Assembly (NCBI RefSeq): GCF_002218005.2
Contig: NZ_AP018679.1
Span: 372,001 to 436,000 of the forward strand
Source of the DNA: Vibrio algivorus
GTDB taxonomy: Bacteria; Pseudomonadota; Gammaproteobacteria; Enterobacterales; Vibrionaceae
Direction of reading: 5' to 3'
DNA: 64,000 nt
Shown here: positions 53,413-60,860 of the stretch, in pieces
Layout of the letters: each line of letters opens with the position of its first letter
How positions within the stretch are numbered: position 1 is the stretch's first letter
The notes under the pieces: model-generated
Told to the model about the DNA's origin: nothing
Database searches by the model: none
The model's input: only the letters and a program-made list of their open reading frames with translations
Made by a program: the position numbers and the translations under genes

Positions 53413-53784
53413 ATGTCGGAGCTGTTTACAAATACGAGCCTGCTTTCTGTTGCACTAATGGTGTATGCAGGCAACGTTATGGTGGAAGCGTTACGACGAG
53501 ATCTTATTGATCCTCGCGGGGTATGTACACCGCTAATAATCAAAAGTAAGTTAGCTGCATGGTTCATGTTTGCATCGATCCCATGTGCCTTTTTACCGGC
53601 TTTATATATCACTTATTCTCTGGATTGGAAGTACGGATTAATCTCTTGGATAATCCAAATTATTGGGGCAGTCATAACAATTATATTGGGTTTAGGAGGA
53701 CGCTTTATTGCTTTCCATTTTATGGCTGCTTGTATAGCATTTCCTGTTGGTTATTATTTATGTATAGCGAATATGGTTGCGTAA
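53413..53784 (+). CDS. Small integral membrane protein
   Basis: A 123-residue hydrophobic protein with three to four membrane helices (SLLSVALMVYAGNVMVEAL, KLAAWFMFASIPCAFLPALYI, IIQIIGAVITIILGL, FMAACIAFPVGYYLCIA, in parts). AAGGAGAG lies 5 bases before the ATG. No family recognised. It is in the cargo block after the RipA-type gene. Confidence 0.72.
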   Translation: MSELFTNTSLLSVALMVYAGNVMVEALRRDLIDPRGVCTPLIIKSKLAAWFMFASIPCAFLPALYITYSLDWKYGLISWIIQIIGAVITIILGLGGRFIAFHFMAACIAFPVGYYLCIANMVA

Positions 53785-53916
53785 CGAGTATGACTCTCAC
53801 TGTTAAGTAGAGAGAAAAAATGCTGGTGGAGTAGTCATTATGTCTATGCGTAAATAGCTATCAAACATCAGGTTGTAGTGATTCTTACCTATGAAATCAA
53901 TATAAAGAGAACTTTA

Positions 53917-54138
53917 ATGGAAAGTGAAAAAGCGTTCTTCAATAGGGTTACCGCTTCTCCTTCAAAAGAAGCAAGTGCGATCAGCCATGTTAGTAAAGCT
54001 ATCGAACGCCTTGAGTGGAAAGATAATAAAACAGACACAGTAAAGATCGATGGCAACAAACTTAAAGAATTTTACGATGACTATGTTCAGCTAAAGAAGA
54101 AGTTATTAGCTAAAATCGAATCAATACTTAGCGAGTAG
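53917..54138 (+). CDS. Small soluble protein of unknown function
   Basis: A 73-residue charged protein starting MESEKAFFNRVTAS. It has a C-terminal helix (KEFYDDYVQLKKKLLAKIESIL) likely to form a coiled coil. AAGAGAA precedes this ATG; the frame runs to 53878 without support. No family recognised. Confidence 0.55.
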   Translation: MESEKAFFNRVTASPSKEASAISHVSKAIERLEWKDNKTDTVKIDGNKLKEFYDDYVQLKKKLLAKIESILSE

Positions 54139-54438
54139 GCGGCGAGAGTTACGCATACAAACTAGTATGGCGTCAATAACTAAATTATGACTGCGCCATC
54201 CAGGAGGTTGGAGTATGGTAACTTCATAGGAGCCATTATGATTTTATCAAAGTTAATAAGTATAGCAGTAATCTCAAACCTAAGATTGAAATATAGGGCT
54301 AAAAAATAATATGGATTCACTTAGGTTATCCACTGTACATTGGAAAGTTATTAAAATGAAATTGCATAGGAAAGTAGATGACTTAAGCTTTTGAAAAGAA
54401 TATATTTTAATCTTAATTGATAAATAGAGCAGCGTGAC
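54139..54438. other. Intergenic region before the SIR2 gene
   Basis: A 300-base, very AT-rich region. It begins with GTTACGCATACAAACTAGTATGGCG, in parts, which shares AAAC(G/T)AGTATGGCG with 51612. No ORF is supported; it should contain the SIR2 gene promoter. Confidence 0.4.
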
Positions 54439-56292
54439 ATGAAAGATTCAACCTTCAAACCTCAACAACACCTAATTAACATTCTAAAAACAACAGCCTC
54501 TCATCATCCCAATTTTACGTTATTTCTTGGTGCTGGTGCGAGCGTAACTAGTAATGTGAAGCCTGCTCGGGATTTGATAATGGATTGGAGAAATACATAT
54601 AACAATATGTACTCTTATGAAGATCAAGATAAAGAACCAATAAAAAAACAGTATTGGTATGACAAACCTCAAGAGTATTCAATTTTATTCGAAACACTTT
54701 ATGATCAGCCGAGCCAACGGCGAGAGTTTGTTGAAAGTTGCATAGTGGATGCTAAGCCATCATGGGGTTATATATATTTAGTTAATCTACTAAAGAAAAA
54801 GAATTTCAATACAATATTTACTACAAATTTTGATGATTTAGTAAACGAAGCTTGTTATACATTTTCTGATAGCCTTCGACCGATAGTTTGCGCTCATGAT
54901 TCAAGTATTAATAGCGTTAGATTGACATCTGAGCGACCTAAAATCATTAAGTTACATGGTGATTTCTTATTTGATAATATTAAGAATACAGTCAGAGAGT
55001 TAGAGTCGCTTGAAAGCAATATGAGAGAAAAATTTAAACAATACGCGACGGAATTCGGAATGATAGTATTGGGTTACGCTGGTAATGACCGTTCTGTAAT
55101 GGATACTCTCAATACTTTATTATTTACAGGTGAACACTTTCCTCATGGTGTTTATTGGTGTGTACGAAAAAATACAAACTTTGATTCATTATCTGAACAA
55201 CTAAAAGCTCTTACTCGATTCCCTAACTTTCATTTAGTCGAGATTGATGGCTTTGATGAATTTTTTGCTGAGGTCCATGAAGCTTTAGAATGTGAATTAC
55301 AGCAAGAAGTTGCAGATCCGTATACAGCGCTAGTTAAGAAACTTAATCACACGTTTAAAAAGAATGAACCTACGGATGATAGTGACGATTCTACACCCAA
55401 AAAATTAAATCGAGGTCAGGAAATAATTAGACATAATTATGGCGAGTTAATGAGTCAGATTGACGATATAGGGCATGCAACTAACATTAGGAAAAAATTG
55501 TCTGATACCATTACAGCCTTAGATGATTCTATTTTAGGGAAATTAAATGAAGCATTCTCTCAGCTAGAAGATGATTCGTTACAGGATTCAATGAAAGAAT
55601 TTGTTAGACTTTTAAAAGAGTCAAATGGAAGGCCATTGATGCCTATCCCTAATCTGCTTCTTGCTCAAAAAAAGTATGATGATGAGCAGTACGAAGATGC
55701 CATTTCATATTCAATCGAAGCGATCAAAGAGAATAAGTCTTTAGTCTCAGTATATATAGCTGTTTCAGCTATGACTAAGAGTAAAAACTACGAAAGTTTT
55801 CCAACTTTACTTAGCACTGCCAATCAGTGCACATGTAATCCTCGAGACTTCTCTCCAGTATTAAGCTCTGTTGTCGATTTAATTACAGAGGAGATGTATG
55901 ATGAAGCATCTTCTCTGTTGGATATGCTCCAGACTATTGATGGTTCTGATTTTAAGCGCTATACAATATTAAATAGAGCCCTTATTGATATACTCTCAAA
56001 AGGTGATTCAGAACAATTTCAAGCAAAGCAAACCTATAAAGATAGACTTATATTTGAATTACAGCAGGCAGTAGAAGATGGAGATGATTGGGCAACTTTG
56101 GGATTTGCTATAATTTGTGATCATTTGAATTTAGTCGAAGATATATCGTACATTGTTGAAAGTTGCGATAAAGATACATTAGTTAGATTTTCAAAATCGA
56201 ATATGCCAATGAAGGCCTTGCTTTCTGATGATCTGGGTGCCATTATAGCTAATATAGTTAGCTCTGTAGATAACAATGAGGTTGAATTATGA
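54439..56292 (+). CDS. SIR2-domain protein, candidate anti-phage effector
   Basis: A 617-residue protein. The N-terminal SIR2 (NAD-consuming) domain spans about 20-290: GAGAS at 31-35, TTNFDD at 128-133 with the catalytic Asn, KLHGD at 171-175 with the catalytic His, and GYAGND at 212-217. Residues about 330-617 are helical with repeat-like stretches (QKKYDDEQYEDAISYSIEAIKENKSL, in parts) that resemble TPR or other alpha-solenoid sensors. Such SIR2-plus-sensor proteins deplete NAD in infected cells in several known defence systems; the specific type is not assigned. It is located between Q and the late genes of a prophage, a common cargo position, and is strongly AT-rich. Confidence 0.82.
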   Translation: MKDSTFKPQQHLINILKTTASHHPNFTLFLGAGASVTSNVKPARDLIMDWRNTYNNMYSYEDQDKEPIKKQYWYDKPQEYSILFETLYDQPSQRREFVESCIVDAKPSWGYIYLVNLLKKKNFNTIFTTNFDDLVNEACYTFSDSLRPIVCAHDSSINSVRLTSERPKIIKLHGDFLFDNIKNTVRELESLESNMREKFKQYATEFGMIVLGYAGNDRSVMDTLNTLLFTGEHFPHGVYWCVRKNTNFDSLSEQLKALTRFPNFHLVEIDGFDEFFAEVHEALECELQQEVADPYTALVKKLNHTFKKNEPTDDSDDSTPKKLNRGQEIIRHNYGELMSQIDDIGHATNIRKKLSDTITALDDSILGKLNEAFSQLEDDSLQDSMKEFVRLLKESNGRPLMPIPNLLLAQKKYDDEQYEDAISYSIEAIKENKSLVSVYIAVSAMTKSKNYESFPTLLSTANQCTCNPRDFSPVLSSVVDLITEEMYDEASSLLDMLQTIDGSDFKRYTILNRALIDILSKGDSEQFQAKQTYKDRLIFELQQAVEDGDDWATLGFAIICDHLNLVEDISYIVESCDKDTLVRFSKSNMPMKALLSDDLGAIIANIVSSVDNNEVEL

Positions 56293-56387
56293 ATACTTTA
56301 AAGCGTAATGTAAAAAACTCTAAATCAACTGAACAAAAAAAAGTTTTATTGGAACGCTTAAAGGCCAATTTAAAATCAAGTAATTGA
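56289..56387 (+). CDS. 32-residue basic ORF coupled to the SIR2 gene
   Basis: ATG at 56289 overlaps the SIR2 stop as ATGA. The 32-residue product (MNTLKRNVKNSKSTEQKKVL...) is very basic and helical. Such overlap usually implies coupled translation, but a chance ORF of this length cannot be excluded. Confidence 0.45.
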   Translation: MNTLKRNVKNSKSTEQKKVLLERLKANLKSSN

Positions 56388-56571
56388 GGTTTTTGGTAAG
56401 CTATTGATAATGTTGCAATTTTTGTCTGGCGCTTCCCATGCGGCCGGTTTGTATGTCCAAATCGGCATTTTTATCTCTAATGAAAATTAAAACCTTTCCG
56501 GTCCGAATTTTTCGCACTATTATGCCAGTATAGAAATTTCGCATCACACTGATGTGAACATTGACAGAATG

Positions 56572-56596
56572 AACCGCCTTTGTTGGCGGTTTTTTT
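56572..56596 (+). terminator. Terminator after the cargo block
   Basis: AACCGCC / GGCGGTT stem with a 6-base loop and seven or more T. It separates the SIR2 transcript from the KilA-N leader. Confidence 0.85.
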
Positions 56597-56637
56597 ATGT
56601 CTGTAATTTGCCGATCCCCTCGGTTTATAAAGAGCCT

Positions 56638-56732
56638 CTTTAAGAAATTAGCTTACGTTAGAATGCCGATGCCATGCATTGGGGCTAGCTCGACGGCAAT
56701 TTCTAGGGGAAGCGTAAGCTAATTTTTTAAGG
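56638..56732 (+). ncRNA. Long stem-loop hiding the KilA-N ribosome site, C4-like RNA candidate
   Basis: Bases 56638-56657 (CTTTAAGAAATTAGCTTACG) pair with 56713-56732 (CGTAAGCTAATTTTTTAAGG) over 20 bp, two of them G-T. The 55-base loop contains further pairs such as TGCCG/CGGCA and ends in CTAGGGG, complementary to CCCCT at 56616. The 3' arm includes the TTAAGG ribosome site of the KilA-N gene. Position before an antirepressor-type gene and structure suggest a C4-type antisense RNA, as in phages P1/P7; this is inference. Confidence 0.55.
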
Positions 56733-56740
56733 AAATTCTG

Positions 56741-57185
56741 ATAACTAAATTAACCATTTTAAATACTGAAGTTCGAGTTGTTGATGGCCTGTTTTCATTG
56801 AATGATTTGCATAAGGCAAGTGGTGGAGCTGACAAAAGAGTTAATTCAAGAGATTAAGCTAACACCAGACGTGGTGTTAGCTTATAAAGTAAATAAAGGC
56901 GGGTCTTATCCAGGTGTGTGGGTATGCAAAGACTTGGTTTATTACTACACAATGTGGATTAGCCCTAAATTTCATCTTCAAGTTATTCGGACTTTCGATG
57001 AAGTCACCAATCAGCAAAAATCATATATAGGGATGATCAATCAGTTATCCGCAGTGTTTGAAGAAGAGAACAATAAAGCTAGTAAAGCGGGTACAACTCT
57101 CAATCGATGGAAGGACATAAAGCGAGAGATAAACAATCAAATAGAGCAGTTAAAGGCTGACTCACAATTAATCCTTTTCAATTAA
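56741..57185 (+). pseudogene. Broken KilA-N domain gene
   Basis: In one frame 56741-56854 reads TKLTILNTEVRVVDGLFSLNDLHKASGGADK, a typical KilA-N opening, then stops. In another frame from 56802 the domain continues as LIQEIKLTPDVVLAYKVNKGG, VWVCKDLVYYYTMWISPKFHLQVIRTFDE, and a coiled-coil tail. About 10-15 residues and the reading frame are lost near 56840. The upstream frame also starts at ATA (56741) rather than ATG. KilA-N proteins are phage antirepressors or DNA-binding toxins. The gene is probably non-functional. Confidence 0.75.
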
Positions 57186-57186
57186 C

Positions 57187-57213
57187 AGCCGGCCAATATG
57201 AGTCGGCTTTTTT
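57187..57213 (+). terminator. Terminator after the KilA-N gene
   Basis: AGCCG / CGGCT stem with a 12-base loop followed by six T, directly after the stop codon. Confidence 0.75.
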
Positions 57214-57234
57214 GTGCCTGAAAAATATCAATTT

Positions 57235-57329
57235 GGTATCAAATTTTGCCTTACCGGTAACTGCAGGTTCGTGGTTTTGGTATCAAAAGTCATTTGGCCA
57301 CGCCCTGGAGCTGCCTAGAAATGGTATCA
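57235..57329. repeat. Three GGTATCA sites exactly 44 bases apart
   Basis: GGTATCA starts at 57235, 57279 and 57323. The first two are extended to TTGGTATCAAA. Spacing of 44 bases is about four helical turns, so they face the same side of the DNA. They precede the first late gene and could be activator sites. Confidence 0.5.
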
Positions 57330-57351
57330 CTTACTTATTAATGGAGGTTCT

Positions 57352-57948
57352 ATGGATGAAGTAAAGCTGTGGTTTGTCGCTACAGTCGCACTCAGTTCAT
57401 TAGTTGTCATCGTAGTTATTTATATTTTTGCCATAAAGCGATCATCAAAGAGCAACGGTAAGTTAGCTGCGGAATTACTGAACATCACACGCAATGGCTT
57501 GATGGCCAATATGCCTGAATTGCCAGTATATCACCTTAAACGCCGATACTTTGGGTTCGGTACGTTTTCAGACTGGTATGACGTACAGGGTAATTTGATA
57601 TGTAACACCGTAGAGCAACCTTGGAACAATAACGAGGTTGGCGCTTCATGCGTTAAAGAAGGAGTTTATGTCATTTCTCCTTTTGATAGTCCTAGTCACG
57701 GTGATGTTTACATTCTTAGCGCTCCTCAATTGGGTGTAACTAAAACCCCAGAAGAAGGTGGCACTCGCTCTCTTTGTGAAATACATGTCGCCAACACACC
57801 AAGCGAATTAAAAGGCTGTATTGCTCCAGGTGAATCTTTTGGTGTTGTAAATAATCAATGGGCTGTTGTCAGCAGTCAAAAAGCATTCGATAAGTTAAAG
57901 GAATTGCTCGACAACAAGCCCGCCATTTTAGTTATAGGAAAAGCATAA
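57352..57948 (+). CDS. Membrane-anchored DUF5675-type protein, lysis region
   Basis: A 198-residue protein with one N-terminal membrane helix (LWFVATVALSSLVVIVVIYIF, in parts). A domain resembling DUF5675 follows: RRYFGFGTFSDWYDVQGNLICNTVEQPWNNN, VGASCVKEGVYVISPF, EIHVANTPSELKGCIAPG and NQWAVVSSQKAFDKLKELL, in parts. DUF5675 proteins appear near phage lysis genes, and a peptidoglycan-related role is guessed. No other endolysin is seen in the window. The next gene starts on its last stop base. Confidence 0.7.
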   Translation: MDEVKLWFVATVALSSLVVIVVIYIFAIKRSSKSNGKLAAELLNITRNGLMANMPELPVYHLKRRYFGFGTFSDWYDVQGNLICNTVEQPWNNNEVGASCVKEGVYVISPFDSPSHGDVYILSAPQLGVTKTPEEGGTRSLCEIHVANTPSELKGCIAPGESFGVVNNQWAVVSSQKAFDKLKELLDNKPAILVIGKA

Positions 57949-58160
57949 TGAATAAATCAAAGTTACTACTTATTGCGGTGTGTATTGCACCATTAACAGC
58001 TTGCACGGTTACGAATGCCAAAATTGATAGTGGTTCTATTATGGGAGATGCAGACCGATGCGATAACAGCGTATCGGTTAATGATGGTGTGTTTAGTGCA
58101 TCTTCTGTTTGTTACAAGGATGGAGAACTGATACAGCCGAAGGGGAGTGAGAGTGATTAA
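57948..58160 (+). CDS. Small lipoprotein, possible spanin component
   Basis: A 70-residue protein with a lipoprotein signal (LLLIAVCIAPLTAC; lipobox LTAC, Cys19). The mature part is short and has two more cysteines. A late-region lipoprotein next to a lysis-type gene suggests an outer-membrane spanin, but no Rz partner is recognised. It starts on the stop base of the previous gene. Confidence 0.65.
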   Translation: MNKSKLLLIAVCIAPLTACTVTNAKIDSGSIMGDADRCDNSVSVNDGVFSASSVCYKDGELIQPKGSESD

Positions 58161-58362
58161 GCAATATTTTTACTTTTGTCTCGTTTGGGCTTTAGCTTCT
58201 TTCGGTATTGCTGCTTGTACCAACTATCACGTTGAACAAAACTCAAATAATGGAGATACATGCAAAAAGGGAATTGGTAATTATTCTATTTTTGGCGATC
58301 ACACATGCTCTATCGAATCAGATAAACCCAAAGAGCAAAAACAAGAAAACGTTGAAAAGTAA
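58147..58362 (+). CDS. Second small lipoprotein in the lysis region
   Basis: A 71-residue protein with a lipoprotein signal (YFYFCLVWALASFGIAAC; lipobox IAAC, Cys24) and a charged, Lys/Glu-rich tail. The start is GTG 58147 or GTG 58153. It overlaps the previous lipoprotein gene by 14 bases. The mature parts of the two share CxxxxxNYxIFGDxTC-like and GSIMGDADRC-like cysteine spacing, so they may be paralogues. Confidence 0.6.
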   Translation: MRVIKQYFYFCLVWALASFGIAACTNYHVEQNSNNGDTCKKGIGNYSIFGDHTCSIESDKPKEQKQENVEK

Positions 58363-58368
58363 AATTAG

Positions 58369-58406
58369 CCCACTACGGCCGGATAACTGTAGTGGGTTTT
58401 GTTTTT
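58369..58406 (+). terminator. Terminator after the lysis-region lipoproteins
   Basis: CCCACTAC / GTAGTGGG stem with a 12-base loop followed by TTTTGTTTTT, seven bases after the stop codon. Confidence 0.85.
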
Positions 58407-58455
58407 ATAAAATTCTAAGAATTCGGTATCGATATTCGAGTTTTTAGAATTTTAT
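58407..58455. other. Inverted repeat upstream of the ParB-methyltransferase gene
   Basis: ATAAAATTCTAA and TTAGAATTTTAT form a perfect 12-bp inverted repeat 25 bases apart. A second short hairpin CTCGG/CCGAG lies at 58478-58493. They may be operator sites or part of the packaging-site region before the terminase genes. Confidence 0.5.
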
Positions 58456-58537
58456 ATAAGTATTGCAACTAGGTAGTCTCGGTTTTCCCGAGTGTTGTAT
58501 TTCTAAATCCAGTGAAACATGCTGAATGAGGTGCAAG

Positions 58538-59938
58538 ATGGAAAAGAGCCACCAGTTTGATAATAGAAAAGTTTCAGATTTGATCCCATATATCAACAAT
58601 GCGAGAACGCATTCAGATGTACAGGTAAAGCAAATCGCTTCATCAATACAGGAATTTGGTTTTACTAACCCGATTTTAATAGATGAAGAAAATGGCATTA
58701 TTGCAGGCCATGGTCGTTTACTGGCTGCGGAACTACTTAATATCGAGACGGTACCGGTTTATATCCTAAAAGGGTTAACTCCGGTACAAAAGAAAGCGTA
58801 CGTTTTAGCTGATAACCAACTTGCTTTAAATGCTGGCTGGGATGAAGAACTGCTAGCGATGGAAATTGAGTTTTTACAAGAAGCCGATTTCGATATTGAT
58901 TTACTCGGTTTTGATGAAGACTTTCTATCATTTATGGATTCACCTGAACAGGATGAAACCGAAAGTAATGGGAGGGTCGGCTCATTAACAGAGCGATTCT
59001 TAATATCTCCTTTTAGTGTATTTAACTCTAGAATTGGCTGGTGGCAGGATAGAAAACGAGCGTGGATTGAATTAGGCATTCAAAGTGAATTAGGACGAGA
59101 TGATAAATTAAGCATTACCTCTTTAACTACCAATCAATATACAGAAAAAAATCAAATAGAGAAAAAGCTAGGTCGGAAATTAACTATAGACGAATACAAA
59201 AATGAACACTGTACTCTTTCTAAGTTAGCGACGACGAGCATATTCGATCCAGTCCTCGCTGAAATTTGCTATGAATGGTTTTGTCCTCAGGGTGGCCATA
59301 TTGTCGATCCATTTGCGGGAGGCTCTGTTCGTGGCGTAGTTGCTTCACGAGTTAACCGCTCATATTCAGGGAATGATTTAAGAGCTGAACAAGTTGAAGC
59401 TAACCGGCTCCAAGCAGAAGATATTTGTATAGAGCCTAAGCCTCAATGGACCATAGGTGATAGTGTTGAAATAGAAAGCCTCATAAAGACCAAAGCAGAT
59501 ATGATTTTCTCTTGCCCACCTTATGCGGATTTAGAGAAATACAGTGATGATGTGAGGGATTTATCCAATATGGATTATCACAGTTTCATTGATGCTTATC
59601 GGCAAATCATTAAAGCATGTTTTCGAATGCTGAAAGATAACCGGTTTGCTGTTTTTGTAGTGGGTGAAGTTAGGGATAAAAAAGGCAATTATCGTAATTT
59701 TGTTTCTGACACTATTTCGGCTTTTATCGATGCCGGGTTCAACTATTACAATGAAGCGATACTCGTTAACGTAGTGGGTTCATTACCTATTAGAGTGGGT
59801 AAGCAATTCTCACAAAGTCGCAAACTAGGTAAAACACATCAAAACATATTGGTGTTCGTTAAAGGGGATGGAAAGAAAGCCGCACAAGCCTGTGGTGATG
59901 TTGAAATACACATGGATGAGGAAGAAGCTGAGAATTAA
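58538..59938 (+). CDS. ParB-like domain fused to DNA methyltransferase
   Basis: A 466-residue protein with two parts. Residues about 10-135 are a ParB/Srx-type N-terminal domain (VSDLIPYINNARTHSDVQVKQIASSIQEFGFTNPILID in parts; IAGHGR at 55-60). Residues about 225-455 are an adenine-N6/cytosine-N4 DNA methylase fold with DPFAGG at 257-262 and catalytic SCPPY at 325-329. Such fusions are common before phage terminases and may modify phage DNA. The ATG at 58538 follows GAGGTG. Confidence 0.88.
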   Translation: MEKSHQFDNRKVSDLIPYINNARTHSDVQVKQIASSIQEFGFTNPILIDEENGIIAGHGRLLAAELLNIETVPVYILKGLTPVQKKAYVLADNQLALNAGWDEELLAMEIEFLQEADFDIDLLGFDEDFLSFMDSPEQDETESNGRVGSLTERFLISPFSVFNSRIGWWQDRKRAWIELGIQSELGRDDKLSITSLTTNQYTEKNQIEKKLGRKLTIDEYKNEHCTLSKLATTSIFDPVLAEICYEWFCPQGGHIVDPFAGGSVRGVVASRVNRSYSGNDLRAEQVEANRLQAEDICIEPKPQWTIGDSVEIESLIKTKADMIFSCPPYADLEKYSDDVRDLSNMDYHSFIDAYRQIIKACFRMLKDNRFAVFVVGEVRDKKGNYRNFVSDTISAFIDAGFNYYNEAILVNVVGSLPIRVGKQFSQSRKLGKTHQNILVFVKGDGKKAAQACGDVEIHMDEEEAEN

Positions 59939-60001
59939 CAAAAAGCCTATAGAAAGGAGTAATAGAGTTGTACCTTTCTATGTGTTTTTAAAGGCGAATT
60001 T

Positions 60002-60247
60002 ATGACAGTCACTAAAACTGAAAAAGAAAAAATTCTAAGGCTAGAAATTGCTGGTTTAGAAATGGCAATAGAATCGATATCTAAGGATATAGCAAAAAAT
60101 CGAAATCTCACGAAATACAGTAAATATTCAATAGTTCGCTTTTTCTCGAAAGCTAATGGTTTTGATGAATTACCTTTGAAGGATTCATTAGAGCATTTTA
60201 AAGTGAAACTTGAGCGCAAACAGATGGAATTAGCAAAAATAAAGTAG
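60002..60247 (+). CDS. Small coiled-coil prophage protein
   Basis: An 81-residue charged protein, mostly helical (KTEKEKILRLEIAGLEMAIESISKDIAKN and EHFKVKLERKQMELAKIK, in parts). It lies between the methyltransferase and terminase genes. No family recognised; the upstream ribosome site is weak. Confidence 0.6.
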   Translation: MTVTKTEKEKILRLEIAGLEMAIESISKDIAKNRNLTKYSKYSIVRFFSKANGFDELPLKDSLEHFKVKLERKQMELAKIK

Positions 60248-60380
60248 TTCCAATGACTAGTTAAACTACTGATTAGCCCTTTAGGTGTATGCCTCTAGGG
60301 CTTTTTTATTTCCGTATTTTTATAATTTTTATAACAGGTATGAGGGGGTATGTCGTTTTTCACATACCTGTTGGTGTTGT

Positions 60381-60860
60381 ATGGCTGGGAGACCTTCAAA
60401 AAGGAGCAAGAAAAGGGACGAGGCTTATTTTGATGCAATTCGTGAGGGAGCAACGATAAAGAAAGCTGCCGAGATAGCTGGTTACTCTTATCCAGCAGTT
60501 ATGCTTTACAAACGAGATGATGACAAGTTTGCAAAACAACATAACCAAGCTATGGATTTTCGTTTTGACCTTTATAAAGAAAAAGCACATGAAGCCATGA
60601 TGTACGGTTTCAAAGAAATGCAGGTTATCGAGAAGAAAGGCGTTAAAACCACAATAACGACAAGAAAAGAAAACCCCGGTCATTTTAAGTTCATGCTCAA
60701 GGCCCATGAAGCAGGAACCTTTAATTATGAAAAACTCAATAATGACAAAAATGATGATTTAGATGATCTGACTGTTCACGATATCGCACAAGACCTCGGG
60801 GATACACTTAAGGCATTTATGGATGTAGAGGTTAACGATGACTCAGAAGATAACACCTAA
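60381..60860 (+). CDS. terS: Terminase small subunit
   Basis: A 159-residue protein with an N-terminal basic helix-turn-helix (GRPSKRSKKRDEAYFDAIREGATIKKAAEIAGYSYPAVMLYKRDD, in parts). A helical oligomerisation region and acidic C-terminal tail (DLDDLTVHDIAQDLGDTLKAFMDVEVNDDSEDNT in parts) follow. It recognises the packaging site and feeds the large subunit. The start MAGRPSK at 60381 fits the family; the longer frame to 60285 does not. It overlaps terL by 23 bases. Confidence 0.85.
   Translation: MAGRPSKRSKKRDEAYFDAIREGATIKKAAEIAGYSYPAVMLYKRDDDKFAKQHNQAMDFRFDLYKEKAHEAMMYGFKEMQVIEKKGVKTTITTRKENPGHFKFMLKAHEAGTFNYEKLNNDKNDDLDDLTVHDIAQDLGDTLKAFMDVEVNDDSEDNT

Larger units (their letters stand above)
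56388..56740. other. Gene-free region between SIR2 cargo and KilA-N
   Basis: 353 bases without a supported ORF. It contains the terminator and long stem-loop listed separately. The first 180 bases (56388-56570) show no clear feature, though a late or antirepressor promoter must lie here. Confidence 0.5.

Noticed and set aside
51612..54172. Recurring word AAC(G/T)AGTATG at 51612, 53783 and 54160 as a defined repeat element
   Set aside because: Only 8-14 bases shared and in different contexts; may reflect old cassette boundaries but is not strong enough alone.
58208..58447. Plus-strand ORF overlapping the second lipoprotein gene
   Set aside because: It crosses the terminator at 58369-58406 and is out of frame with the gene having a lipoprotein signal.
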